From assembly GCF_003012815.1 (NCBI RefSeq), contig NZ_PXYJ01000002.1, positions 434,001 through 498,000 on the forward strand: DNA of 64,000 nucleotides, written 5' to 3'. Every line of letters starts with the position of its first letter. Within the stretch, counting starts at the first letter, position 1. This document shows, piece by piece, positions 9,055 through 17,183 of this stretch. The notes below the pieces were generated by a model. The model worked only from the letters and a program-made list of their open reading frames with translations. It searched no databases and was not told the origin of the DNA. Source of the DNA: Allosphingosinicella vermicomposti. GTDB lineage: Bacteria; Pseudomonadota; Alphaproteobacteria; Sphingomonadales; Sphingomonadaceae. The translations under genes were made by a program, and so were the position numbers.

Positions 9055-10589
9055 AGATCGGCCGGGGTGAAGAGGCAATAGCGGACGACGCGCTGCCGGT
9101 GGCGGACCTGCCGCTGCCGGTGACGATCCCTTATGCCTTCGCCCGGCGTTTCGGCGTTGCCTTGCTTCGGGAAGAGGACGGGCATCTGGCCATCGCGATG
9201 CGGGAGGGTTCCGATCCGCGCGCCCTGATCGAATTGCGCCGCTATCTCGCGCGGCCGTTCGATGTGCAGTTCACGCCAGCGCCCGAGTTCGACGATATCC
9301 TGTCCGAGCGTTATGCGATGGACGGGCAGGCGGCGGCGGACGCGGCGGGGTCGCTGGGACTTGGCGACGATCTGGCCATACTCGCCACCGATTTGCCGAC
9401 GGCGGACGACCTGCTGGACAGCGCGGACGATGCGCCTGCAATCCGCCTGATCAACGGCATCATTGCCGACGCGGCGCGGCAGGGCGTGTCGGATATCCAT
9501 ATCGAGCCCTATGAGACAGGGCTGTTCGTGCGGATGCGGGTGGATGGCGTGCTGCGCGAAACCCTGCGCATGCCGCCGCACGTGGCGCCGGTGGTGGTGA
9601 GCCGCATCAAGGTGATGGCGCGGCTCGACATTGCCGAGCGGCGGATACCGCAGGATGGGCGGATTTCCTTAAAGCTCGGCGGCAAATTGCTCGATGTGCG
9701 CGTGTCGACGCTCCCGAGCCGCGCGGGCGAGCGGGTGGTGCTGCGTATCCTGGACAAGGACAATGCGGGCATCGACCTCGATGTTCTGGGCATGCCCGAG
9801 CATATCAATGCGCTGTTCCGCGAGGCGATGTCGGAGCCCAATGGCATCGTGCTGGTCACCGGGCCGACGGGATCGGGCAAGACGACGACGCTCTATGCGG
9901 GTTTGCGGCTACTGAACGACGGGACGCGTAACCTGCTGACCGTCGAAGATCCGGTCGAATATGCGGTGGAAGGCGTCGGACAGACGCAGGTTAATTCCAA
10001 GGTGGGGCTGACGTTCGCGACCGGGCTGCGCGCGATCCTGCGCCAGGACCCGGACGTGGTGATGGTCGGCGAAATCCGCGATCGCGAGACGGCGGATATT
10101 GCGGTGCAGGCGTCCTTGACCGGCCATTTGGTTCTCTCGACCGTGCATACGAATGACGCGATCGGGGCGATTACGCGGCTTCGCGACATGAAGGTGGAGC
10201 CGTTCCTGCTCGCTTCGACTTTGCGCGCGGTGATCGCGCAGCGGCTGGTGCGGCGGCTGTGCCCGGCGTGCCGGGAGCCGGTGCAGGCGGAGGGGTCGGC
10301 GGGAGCTTTGCTCGGCTTCGACGCGGGCACGATCATCTACAAGGCCACGGGCTGCGGCGAGTGCAACCACACCGGCTATAAGGGCCGGATCGGCGTGTTC
10401 GAGGCGGTGCGGATCGACGAGACGATCCGGCGCCTGATCAACAGCGGCGGCGATGAAGCGGTGATCGCCAGTCACGCCTTCCGCAATGCGCCGAACCTTG
10501 GTGCGGCGGCGCGGGCGCTGGTGCGCGAAGGCGTAACGACGGCGGAGGAAGCGGTGCGCGTGTCGCGGCGCGAGGCGGACGATGCCTGA
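9051..10589 (+). CDS. gspE: Type II secretion ATPase GspE
   Basis: The cytoplasmic hexameric ATPase that powers pseudopilus assembly. The 512-residue protein has an N-terminal GspL-binding domain and then the core ATPase. The core carries Walker A GPTGSGKTT, the Asp box SDIHIEPYE, Walker B VVMVGEIRDRETA and the His box TGHLVLSTVHTNDA. A zinc-binding insert, LCPAC followed by GCGEC, supplies four cysteines. It overlaps gspD by 4 bp (ATGA) and gspF by 8 bp. Confidence 0.97.
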   Translation: MKIGRGEEAIADDALPVADLPLPVTIPYAFARRFGVALLREEDGHLAIAMREGSDPRALIELRRYLARPFDVQFTPAPEFDDILSERYAMDGQAAADAAGSLGLGDDLAILATDLPTADDLLDSADDAPAIRLINGIIADAARQGVSDIHIEPYETGLFVRMRVDGVLRETLRMPPHVAPVVVSRIKVMARLDIAERRIPQDGRISLKLGGKLLDVRVSTLPSRAGERVVLRILDKDNAGIDLDVLGMPEHINALFREAMSEPNGIVLVTGPTGSGKTTTLYAGLRLLNDGTRNLLTVEDPVEYAVEGVGQTQVNSKVGLTFATGLRAILRQDPDVVMVGEIRDRETADIAVQASLTGHLVLSTVHTNDAIGAITRLRDMKVEPFLLASTLRAVIAQRLVRRLCPACREPVQAEGSAGALLGFDAGTIIYKATGCGECNHTGYKGRIGVFEAVRIDETIRRLINSGGDEAVIASHAFRNAPNLGAAARALVREGVTTAEEAVRVSRREADDA

Positions 10590-11808
10590 TTTCGCCTATG
10601 TCGCGCTCGATCCCGCAGGCCGCGAGCGGCGTGGCGCGGTGCGCGCGGAGACGCAGGAAGCGGCGCAGATTTTGCTCGCCGGGCGGCGATTGTTCGTCAC
10701 GAAGATCGAGGCCTCGGCGCAGGGTGCGGCGCCATCCTTGCTGTCGCATGGACTGTTCCGGCGGAAGAAATTGTCGGCGAAACAGCTGACCTTGTTCACG
10801 CGGCAGCTGGCGACTTTAACGCAGGTGAGCCCGCTCGAAGAAGCGCTGCGCACGATCGCGCGGCAATCGGAGCAGGAGCATGTGCGCGCGGTATTGCTCA
10901 ACGTGCATGGCGCGGTGACGGAAGGGCGGCGGCTGTCCGACGCGATGGCGCGCGAGGCGGGAAGCTTTCCGGGCCTCTATCGCGCGATGATTTCGGCCGG
11001 TGAAAGTTCGGGCACCTTGCCGCAGATTTTGGAGCGGCTGGCGGATTTGCTCGAGCGGCAGGCGCAGGTGCGGTCGAAGGTGCTGAGCGCGCTGGCCTAT
11101 CCAGTGATTCTTGCGGTCGTCGCGACCTTCGTGGTGTTCGCGCTGATGATCTTCGTCGTGCCTAAGGTGGTCGAACAATTCGACACGGTGGGGCAGCAAT
11201 TGCCGCTGCTGACGCGGATCGTCATCGCGCTCTCCGATTTCCTTTCGAGCTATTGGTGGGCGCTGATTGCCGGGGTCGTGGCGGCGGGCGTGATTGGCGC
11301 GCGGGCAATGCGGAGCGAGGGGCTGCGGCTTGGCGTCGATACGCGGCTGCTCCGTCTGCCACTGTTCGGGCGGCTGATCCGCGACCTTCACGCCGCGCGG
11401 ATGGCGCGGACGCTGTCGACCATGGTGGGAAGTCGCCTGCCCTTGCTCGAGGGGCTGAAGCTTACCACGCAGACGGTGCACAATCGCGCGCTGCGGGCGG
11501 CGTCGGCGCAGATTACCGAGGCGATCCGCACCGGCGGCAGCCTGTCGGCGGCGTTGAAGCGGGCGGGCGTGTTTCCGTCTTTGCTCGTCTATCTCGCCGC
11601 GAGCGGGGAGGCTTCGGGGAAACTGGACGTGATGCTGGAGCGCGCGGCCGATTATCTCGAACGCGAGTTCGACGGATTTACCGCGACGGCCCTGTCGCTG
11701 CTGGAACCTGCTATCATCGTCTTCATGGGCGGGATCGTCGCCACCATCGTGCTGTCGATCCTGCTTCCGATCCTGCAACTCAATACCCTCGCCGGAGGTG
11801 GTTTTTAG
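10582..11808 (+). CDS. gspF: Type II secretion inner-membrane protein GspF
   Basis: The polytopic platform protein of the secretion machine. The 408-residue length is standard. Two repeated T2SSF domains are visible: the first contains FTRQLATLTQVSPLEEALR and ISAGESSGTLPQILERLADL, the second ARTLSTMVGSRLPLLEGL and AASGEASGKLDVMLERAADY. Hydrophobic segments lie near residues 170-190, 220-235 and 375-400. The gene starts inside the end of gspE and its stop directly abuts the gspG ATG. Confidence 0.97.
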   Translation: MPDFAYVALDPAGRERRGAVRAETQEAAQILLAGRRLFVTKIEASAQGAAPSLLSHGLFRRKKLSAKQLTLFTRQLATLTQVSPLEEALRTIARQSEQEHVRAVLLNVHGAVTEGRRLSDAMAREAGSFPGLYRAMISAGESSGTLPQILERLADLLERQAQVRSKVLSALAYPVILAVVATFVVFALMIFVVPKVVEQFDTVGQQLPLLTRIVIALSDFLSSYWWALIAGVVAAGVIGARAMRSEGLRLGVDTRLLRLPLFGRLIRDLHAARMARTLSTMVGSRLPLLEGLKLTTQTVHNRALRAASAQITEAIRTGGSLSAALKRAGVFPSLLVYLAASGEASGKLDVMLERAADYLEREFDGFTATALSLLEPAIIVFMGGIVATIVLSILLPILQLNTLAGGGF

Positions 11809-12297
11809 ATGTTCTCTTTTTTTAAAGTTCGTCGCTTGGGCGCGGGGCGGAAGATTCCGTGTAAATCTCGACGAGATTCCGGCTTTCGCCGGAATGACGT
11901 TGATGGGAAGCGTAAGAGCGAGGACGGCTTTACCCTCGTCGAACTGATGGTGGTGATCGTCATTATCGGGCTGCTTGCCACCGTGGTCGTTATCAATGTG
12001 ATGCCCGCGCAGGATACGGCGCGGGTGAAGAAGGCCGAGGCGGATATTGCGCTGCTGGAGCAGGCGGCAGAGATGTATCGGCTGAGCCGCCTCAACTATC
12101 CGACCGGGGAACAGGGGTTGCAGGCGCTGGTCGCGGAAGGGTTCGTGAAGCGGCTGCCCGACGACCCGTGGGGCAATGCCTATCGCTACACGGCGCCGGG
12201 CCGGAACGGGGCGCCGTTCGACATCTATAGCCTGGGCGCCGACAATGCCGAAGGCGGTGAGGGAGACGATGCCGATATCGGCACCTGGGCGAACTGA
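11809..12297 (+). CDS. gspG: Major pseudopilin GspG with repeat-extended leader
   Basis: GspG forms the body of the type II pseudopilus. After cleavage by the prepilin peptidase at G40|F the mature protein starts FTLVELMVVIVIIGLLA with the key Glu at +5. The C-terminal part has LNYPTGEQGLQAL, DDPWGNAY and the Ca-binding-type tail seen in GspG. The leader is 40 residues instead of the usual 6-10. Its codons 16-31 read through a palindromic element of the ATTCCGGC family (residues DSGFRRND). The start abuts the gspF stop, and no ATG, GTG or TTG lies in frame between the element and the leader core. Confidence 0.94.
   Translation: MFSFFKVRRLGAGRKIPCKSRRDSGFRRNDVDGKRKSEDGFTLVELMVVIVIIGLLATVVVINVMPAQDTARVKKAEADIALLEQAAEMYRLSRLNYPTGEQGLQALVAEGFVKRLPDDPWGNAYRYTAPGRNGAPFDIYSLGADNAEGGEGDDADIGTWAN
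11860..11901 (+). repeat. Palindromic element inside the gspG leader codons
   Basis: The hairpin ATTCCGGCTTTCGCCGGAAT followed by GACG, the same motif found in intergenic copies near 29.9 kb and 37.1 kb. Here it is embedded in frame in gspG, between the start codon and the prepilin leader core, and is translated. Confidence 0.8.
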
Positions 12298-12724
12298 TCG
12301 CGGCGCGGAGGGCGGTTTTACGCTGATCGAGCTACTCGTCGTGCTCGTCATCATGGGCCTGCTTTCCGCCGCCGTGGTCGTCGCCTTGCCCGATAGCCGG
12401 GGGTCGGTGGTGAGCGAGGCGCAGCGCTTCGCCGCGCGCGCCAAGGCGGCGCAGGACAAGGCGATTATCGACGGGCGCGCGGTGATCGTGCGGATCGACG
12501 CGGAGGGCTATCGCTTCGAGCAGCGCGCGCGCGGCGAATGGCGGGCGATGGCCGAGCCTTACACACATTATGAATGGACGGTGGGCACGGCGCCGGATGG
12601 CCCTGCCTATCTTTTGCTCGATTCCACGGGGCTGACCGAGCCCGCGAGGCTGATCCTGCGCCGGGATGAAGATCAGGCGACGGTGGCCGTCGACGCCGGG
12701 GGTGCGATCCGTGTCGGGGCGTGA
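12269..12724 (+). CDS. gspH: Minor pseudopilin GspH
   Basis: A minor pseudopilin thought to join GspI-J-K at the pseudopilus tip. The 151-residue precursor starts at an ATG preceded by GAGGGA and overlapping the gspG end by 29 bp. The leader is 16 residues (cut after GAEGG), then FTLIELLVVLVIMGLLSAAVVV with Glu+5. The body ends in strands typical of GspH, such as AFARL-like ARAKAAQDKAII and LILRRDEDQATVAVD. Unlike its neighbours it carries no repeat insertion. Confidence 0.92.
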   Translation: MPISAPGRTDRGAEGGFTLIELLVVLVIMGLLSAAVVVALPDSRGSVVSEAQRFAARAKAAQDKAIIDGRAVIVRIDAEGYRFEQRARGEWRAMAEPYTHYEWTVGTAPDGPAYLLLDSTGLTEPARLILRRDEDQATVAVDAGGAIRVGA

Positions 12725-12725
12725 G

Positions 12726-13160
12726 ATGTACTCCTGCGAAAGTAGGAGCCTAGCCGCACAACCCGAACGACTGGGTTCCTGCTTTCGCAGGAACACAAGA
12801 GAGGCAGGCTTTACCCTCGTCGAAATGCTGGTCGCGCTGGCGATCTTCAGCCTTGCGGCGCTGGCGCTGCTGCGCCTCGAGGGCGCGACGGTGGCGACGA
12901 CCGCGCGGCTTGGGGATCAGACCATCGCGCAGATGGTGGCGCGCAATATCGCGGTCGAGACGATGACCGATCCGGTGCCGCCCGCCTTCGGGACAGAGAG
13001 TGGCGAAGTGGTGAACGGCAATCGCCGCTGGCTGTGGACGCGCGTGACCGGCCGTTCGCCCGAGGCGCGGATCCAGCAGATCGAGATCGAAGTGCGCAGC
13101 CCCACCGGGCCGGAAGCGGCGCGGATGACCATCTTCCGCGATGCGGATGTTCCGGCGTGA
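12726..13160 (+). CDS. gspI: Minor pseudopilin GspI with repeat-derived leader
   Basis: Minor pseudopilin; mature N-terminus FTLVEMLVALAIFSLAALALL with Glu+5, then a GspI-type body ending VRSPTGPEAARMTIFRD. The present reading frame uses ATG 12726, one base after the gspH stop, and yields a 28-residue leader. About 24 of those residues (including LGSCFRRNT) are encoded by a palindromic element. Removing roughly 74 bp would restore GTG-AGA-GAG-GCA-GGC, i.e. MREAG|F, with GTGA coupling to gspH. The functional frame therefore seems to have survived the insertion by a change of start codon. Confidence 0.9.
   Translation: MYSCESRSLAAQPERLGSCFRRNTREAGFTLVEMLVALAIFSLAALALLRLEGATVATTARLGDQTIAQMVARNIAVETMTDPVPPAFGTESGEVVNGNRRWLWTRVTGRSPEARIQQIEIEVRSPTGPEAARMTIFRDADVPA
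12727..12800 (+). repeat. Palindromic element inserted at the gspI start
   Basis: Contains CTCCTGCGAAAGTAGGAGCC on the left and GGTTCCTGCTTTCGCAGGAA on the right, each a small hairpin. It is flanked by AGA on both sides (12724-12726 and 12798-12800), a possible short target duplication. It lies wholly within the translated leader of gspI. Confidence 0.75.
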
Positions 13161-13825
13161 GGGGTGCCCAATCCCGGTGTTCCTGCAAAAGCAGGAACCC
13201 AACGGCGCAAAAGCCTGGGCTCCCGCTTTCGCAGGAGCACAACGCGCGGGAAGCGGGCTTCACAATCGTGGAGCTGCTTGTCGCCTTGCTTATCTTCGGG
13301 ATGCTGTCGGCGGCGGGGGTCGCGCTTTTGTCGTTCAGCGTGAATACGCAGGACCGGGCGGCGGAACGGATGGAGGAATTGAGCGGGCTTCGGCGTATGG
13401 GGGCGCTGCTGACCGGCGATTTAGCGCAGGTCGTGCCGCGTATTGCCCGCGATGAAGAGGGGCGCCCCCGTGCCGCCTTCGAAGGGGGCAATGGCAGCGG
13501 GCTTCTCTTCACCTTCGTGCGGGCGGGATGGGACAATCCCGGAGACGCGCCGCGCGGCACGCTTCAAAAAGTCGATTACCGCCTGTCCGGAACGACGCTT
13601 GAGCGCGTTGCCTATCCGCATGTTGACGGCGCCTTCCCGCTCGATCCGGTGGCGCTGGTGCAGAATGTGCGCGCGGTTCGTGTGCGTTTTCGTGACGCAA
13701 ATGGCGCGTGGCTCGACCGCTGGCTTGCCGAGCGCGCCACCGATCTGCCCCGCGCTGTGGAGCTGGAAGTGGATACGGAACGCGACGGCAGGCTGCGCCA
13801 ACTTTTCCTGGTGGGCGGCGCATGA
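13157..13825 (+). CDS. gspJ: Minor pseudopilin GspJ with repeat-derived leader
   Basis: Minor pseudopilin at the tip complex. The GTG start overlaps the gspI stop (GTGA). It gives a 34-residue leader, MRG... to NAREAG, cut before FTIVELLVALLIFGMLSAAGVALL (Glu+5). The body is of normal GspJ length and contains LVQNVRAVRVRFRDANGAW. Residues of about 4-30 come from a palindromic element of the same family as in gspI. Excision would leave GTG-AGG...GAA-GCG-GGC, i.e. MREAG|F, nearly identical to the reconstructed GspI leader. Total 222 residues. Confidence 0.92.
   Translation: MRGAQSRCSCKSRNPTAQKPGLPLSQEHNAREAGFTIVELLVALLIFGMLSAAGVALLSFSVNTQDRAAERMEELSGLRRMGALLTGDLAQVVPRIARDEEGRPRAAFEGGNGSGLLFTFVRAGWDNPGDAPRGTLQKVDYRLSGTTLERVAYPHVDGAFPLDPVALVQNVRAVRVRFRDANGAWLDRWLAERATDLPRAVELEVDTERDGRLRQLFLVGGA
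13163..13246 (+). repeat. Palindromic element inserted in the gspJ leader codons
   Basis: Left hairpin GTTCCTGCAAAAGCAGGAAC at 13179-13198 and right hairpin GCTCCCGCTTTCGCAGGAGC, the same two-hairpin structure as in gspI. The insertion keeps the frame of gspJ open. Element edges are estimated from the reconstructed ancestral leader. Confidence 0.75.
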
Positions 13826-14820
13826 AGCGGTTCGTTCCTCCCAAAGGTGAGCGCGGCGCGGCGTTGTTGACCGTCTTGCTGCTCGTCGCGGTGATGGGCG
13901 CGCTGGCGGCGGTGGCGCTGGAACGGATGCGGCTCGCGACGAGCATTGCGGTCAACACCGCCGCGCTCGATCAGGCGCGTGCCTATGCTTTTGGCGTCGA
14001 GCGGCTGATGCTGCTTGCCATGAACGACCTGCTCGCTGCGGAGTCCGAGCGGACGAGCCTGCAAAGCGGCTGGCAGGATCAGCAACGGCAAATCCCTTTG
14101 CCCGGAGGCGGCATAGCGCTGGCACGAGCCACGGACGGCGGCAATTGCTTCAATCTGAATAGTCTCGCCACGGCGCCTGAAGGTGCACCGGGCACGGTGT
14201 CGAACCCAACCGCCATCGTGCAATTTGCCGGGCTGATGCAGGTTCTTGAAGTGCCGCAGGGCCAAGCGGTGCGCATCGCGGAATCGGCGGCCGACTGGGT
14301 TGACGGCGACGGCGCGGCCAATCCGCAGGGCGGCGAGGACAGCGCCTATCGCGGTGGCGGCACACCCTATCTTCCCGCCAATGCACCCTTCGCCGATGCG
14401 AGCGAGATCCGCGCGGTGCAGGGCATGACGACGGACATCTACGCGCGCGTCCGCCCCTATCTGTGCGCCCTGCCCGACCACGAATTATCGCCGATCAACG
14501 TCAATACGCTGACGCCGGAGCAGGCGCCCCTCATCTCGATGCTCGAGCCGCGCATGATCCCGTTGGACGTCGCCCGCCGGGTGATTGCCGAGCGGCCTGC
14601 GGGCGGCTGGTCGAACCTCGCCGATTTCTGGACGGGCGGCGCGCTTGCGGGCATCACGCTCCCCATGGACGTACAGAGCCAGCCTCAGCTAAAGACCGGC
14701 TGGTTCAAGCTCAGCCTCGACGTGACGCTGGCGGGAGCGGAGCTGGCCGGAACGGCCCTGGTGGATGCACGCGAAGCGCCGGCGCGAGTGATCGCGCGGC
14801 AATGGGGGACTGACGAGTGA
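13822..14820 (+). CDS. gspK: Minor pseudopilin GspK
   Basis: The large minor pseudopilin that caps the pseudopilus. 332 residues; leader MKRFVPPKGERG, then AALLTVLLLVAVMGALAAVALE. As usual for GspK it lacks the Glu at +5. The body contains NCFNLNSL, DWVDGD with acidic Ca-binding-type residues, and the helix-hairpin-like ELSPINVNTLTPEQAPLI segment typical of the GspK alpha domain. ATGA overlap with gspJ and GTGA overlap with gspL. Confidence 0.95.
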   Translation: MKRFVPPKGERGAALLTVLLLVAVMGALAAVALERMRLATSIAVNTAALDQARAYAFGVERLMLLAMNDLLAAESERTSLQSGWQDQQRQIPLPGGGIALARATDGGNCFNLNSLATAPEGAPGTVSNPTAIVQFAGLMQVLEVPQGQAVRIAESAADWVDGDGAANPQGGEDSAYRGGGTPYLPANAPFADASEIRAVQGMTTDIYARVRPYLCALPDHELSPINVNTLTPEQAPLISMLEPRMIPLDVARRVIAERPAGGWSNLADFWTGGALAGITLPMDVQSQPQLKTGWFKLSLDVTLAGAELAGTALVDAREAPARVIARQWGTDE

Positions 14821-15902
14821 GCGCGGGCATCCTGCTTTTTTTCATGGGTGACGATGGGCCGGAGCGCTGGCTCCGGATTGCGAACGATGCTGTCGTCGCA
14901 CGCGGCGAAGGGCTGGAAGGTCTGCCGCCGCTGTCTGACGCGCAGGGCGAGAAGAGCATCGTCGCGGCCGTGCTGCCCGGCGATGCCGTGTCGCTGCATT
15001 GGGCCGAACTGCCGCTCGGCCTGTCCGAGCCGCAGGCGCAGGCGGCGGCGCGGATGATCGCGGCCGAACTTGGCGCGCAATCCGTGGACGAACTTCATGT
15101 CGCGGTTGGGCCGGAGCAGGATGGCGTGCGCTGCGTCGCGCTTACGTCCAATCTGCTCGTCGCGCAGGTGATCGGCAGGCTGGCGGATGCGGGCTATGAC
15201 CCCGATCTGATCGTGCCCGCCCCGCTCCTGCTGACCGCGCCGGACGCGGGGTTGCTGCGTTATGACGGCCTCAAGCTGCCGCTGATCCGCGGGCGATCCG
15301 AAGCCTATAGCGTCGAGCCTGAGCTGGCGGCGCTTGTCACCGGCGGCGTGGCCATGACGCCCATGGACGAAGCGGCGCTCGAGGCCGGGCTTCCAGCAGC
15401 GCTTGCCGCCCTGCCCGTCAATTTACGCCAGGGGCCATTCGCCAAGAGACGGCGGTGGAAGATCGACTGGAAACGCGCGCGGCGGATTGCGATGCTGGCC
15501 GCCGCCATCCTGCTCGTCACCGGCGCCATCCAGATTGCGGCGATCATCAAGACAAGCCTTGCCACCGACCGCGCCGAGCAGGAAGCGCGGGCATTGGCGC
15601 AGACGGTTGCGCCGGGGGCGAGCCCGGCGACGCTGGACGCGCGGCTTGCTGCGCTGGGCGGGGGCGGTGCCTTCTCGCCACTCGCCGCGCACCTATTCGA
15701 CGCAATCCGCGCTGTGCCCAATGTGCAGGTGACGGCAATCGCTTACGAACGCGGCGGGCTTCGCGCGACGGTGAACGCTGACGCGGCGGGGAGCATTGCC
15801 GCCGTACAGCAGCGGCTCAATTCCTTGTCGCGCGCGGAAGCCGGGCCGATGCGGATGGAAGGCGGCCGGTCGATCACCGAAATCACGATGAGGGCGCGAT
15901 GA
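14817..15902 (+). CDS. gspL: Type II secretion protein GspL
   Basis: A bitopic inner-membrane protein that recruits GspE. 361 residues. An actin-like cytoplasmic domain (about 1-215) contains SLHWAELPLGLSEPQAQAAA, a single membrane helix spans about 222-242 (IAMLAAAILLVTGAIQIAAI), and a periplasmic ferredoxin-like domain follows at the end. The GTG start overlaps the gspK stop, and its stop overlaps the ATG of gspM. Confidence 0.9.
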   Translation: MSAGILLFFMGDDGPERWLRIANDAVVARGEGLEGLPPLSDAQGEKSIVAAVLPGDAVSLHWAELPLGLSEPQAQAAARMIAAELGAQSVDELHVAVGPEQDGVRCVALTSNLLVAQVIGRLADAGYDPDLIVPAPLLLTAPDAGLLRYDGLKLPLIRGRSEAYSVEPELAALVTGGVAMTPMDEAALEAGLPAALAALPVNLRQGPFAKRRRWKIDWKRARRIAMLAAAILLVTGAIQIAAIIKTSLATDRAEQEARALAQTVAPGASPATLDARLAALGGGGAFSPLAAHLFDAIRAVPNVQVTAIAYERGGLRATVNADAAGSIAAVQQRLNSLSRAEAGPMRMEGGRSITEITMRAR

Positions 15903-16384
15903 TGAAAAACGCGATCCGCGATTGGTGGACGAGCCGAACGTTGCGCGAGCAAAGGATGCTGCTTGGCCTAGCCCTCGCGCTTGGCCTGACATTGGGCTGG
16001 CTGCTGATCGTGCGTCCGCTTGCCGATGCGCGTACGGATGTGTTGCGGCGGTATGAGGTTGCGATCACCCAACTTGCTGAAACGCGGGCGCGGGCGGCGG
16101 TGATCCGCAGCCTAAATTCGACGGCAGCGCCCGTGTCGTCTGGCCCGGTTGCGGCGGTGGTAAGCGGCGCGGCGACCGATGCGGGTTTCACCATCGCCCG
16201 GCTCGACAGCGGCGCGGACGGCAGCGCAACGCTCAGCATCGCCGCAGTGCGCCCGCAGGCCTTTTTCGCCTGGATCGCCGAATTGGAAGCGCGGCGCGGC
16301 GTTGCCGTGCAGCGTCTGTCGGCGACGACCAATACGGACCAGACATTGAGCGTCCAGGCCACCTTCGCGCGGAAGGGCGGCTGA
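15899..16384 (+). CDS. gspM: Type II secretion protein GspM
   Basis: A small bitopic partner of GspL, 161 residues. The cytoplasmic start has WWTSRTLREQRML, as in other GspM proteins. One helix (about 20-38, LGLALALGLTLGWLLIV) follows, then a coiled segment and a periplasmic domain ending with FFAWIAELEARRGVAVQRL, a recognisable GspM feature. It is coupled by short overlaps to gspL and gspN (TGATG). Confidence 0.9.
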   Translation: MMKNAIRDWWTSRTLREQRMLLGLALALGLTLGWLLIVRPLADARTDVLRRYEVAITQLAETRARAAVIRSLNSTAAPVSSGPVAAVVSGAATDAGFTIARLDSGADGSATLSIAAVRPQAFFAWIAELEARRGVAVQRLSATTNTDQTLSVQATFARKGG

Positions 16385-17094
16385 TGCGCTTTCGCCTGCC
16401 GCTGGGCCGCTCGCTTTTCTTCGGCTGCGCGACGATCGCGGCCTTGGCTGCTTTCCTGCCGCTACGGATCGTGGTTTCGTGGCTCGACCTCGACGAACAA
16501 GGCCTTGCTGCGCGGGAGGTTGAAGGGAGCCTGTGGAGCGGCACGATCCGCGAAGCGCAATTTACCGGGCTTCCACTCGGCGACCTTGACGCGCGGCTGC
16601 AGATCCTGCCGCTCCTGACACTGCGCGCACGGATGGACGTCGAAAGCCCGGCGAACCCGGAGCAGGTCAAAGGGGGTATCAGCGTCACCCGCACGAGCAG
16701 CGGGATCGACGACATGAATGCGCGGATCGACACCGCAGCCTTGTTCGCCCCTTTGCCGTTGATGGCGCTGACGCTGAGCGATGTTTCGGTGCGCTTTACG
16801 AACGGAGCGTGCGACAAGGCCGGAGGCCGGGTGAGCGCGACGCTCGCGGCGATGCCGGGGTTGCCCGCCCTCCCCTCACCTTCGGGAGATGTGCGCTGCG
16901 ATGGCGGGGCATTGCTGCTGCCGCTGGCGGCGGGGTCGAGCGAGCGAGTGGATATCCGGCTTCATGCCGACGGGCGATATGAAGCGCGACTTCAGACTGC
17001 TGGCGGTGGGCCGGAAATGGCGCCGGTGCTGACCGCTGCGGGATTTACCGCCGGTGCGGGTGGCTACGTGCTGGAGCGGCGGGGAAAGTTCTAA
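16384..17094 (+). CDS. gspN: Type II secretion protein GspN
   Basis: An accessory inner-membrane protein of the type II system. 236 residues with one N-terminal helix (about 10-30) followed by a beta-rich periplasmic part. VEGSLWSGTIREAQFTGLPLGDLDARL is the typical GspN core, and paired cysteines are at about 141 and 173. It is the last gene of the twelve-gene run, and a bidirectional hairpin terminator follows 36 bp later. Confidence 0.88.
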   Translation: MRFRLPLGRSLFFGCATIAALAAFLPLRIVVSWLDLDEQGLAAREVEGSLWSGTIREAQFTGLPLGDLDARLQILPLLTLRARMDVESPANPEQVKGGISVTRTSSGIDDMNARIDTAALFAPLPLMALTLSDVSVRFTNGACDKAGGRVSATLAAMPGLPALPSPSGDVRCDGGALLLPLAAGSSERVDIRLHADGRYEARLQTAGGGPEMAPVLTAAGFTAGAGGYVLERRGKF

Positions 17095-17130
17095 CCTAGA
17101 CCGCTTCTTTTTAGCGGACAGAACCCAGCA

Positions 17131-17163
17131 AAAAGGGCGGGAGTCGAGGCCCCCGCCCTTTTC
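17131..17163. terminator. Bidirectional terminator between gspN and the autotransporter
   Basis: An 11-bp perfect stem AAAAGGGCGGG / CCCGCCCTTTT with a 10-base loop. The A and T runs flank both sides, so it can end transcription of both convergent units. Confidence 0.88.
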
Positions 17164-17183
17164 TGTTTCCAGCTCTTGTCCGT

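Noticed and set aside
10816-12459. A 547-codon open frame on the minus strand opposite gspF-gspG-gspH
   Set aside because: It crosses three well-supported secretion genes, has no motif and is full of Arg/His/Gln. An antisense by-product of high GC.
12727-13246. The hairpins at gspI and gspJ as rho-independent terminators
   Set aside because: They have no T run, lie inside the open frames and would cut the operon before the last essential genes. They match a repeat family.
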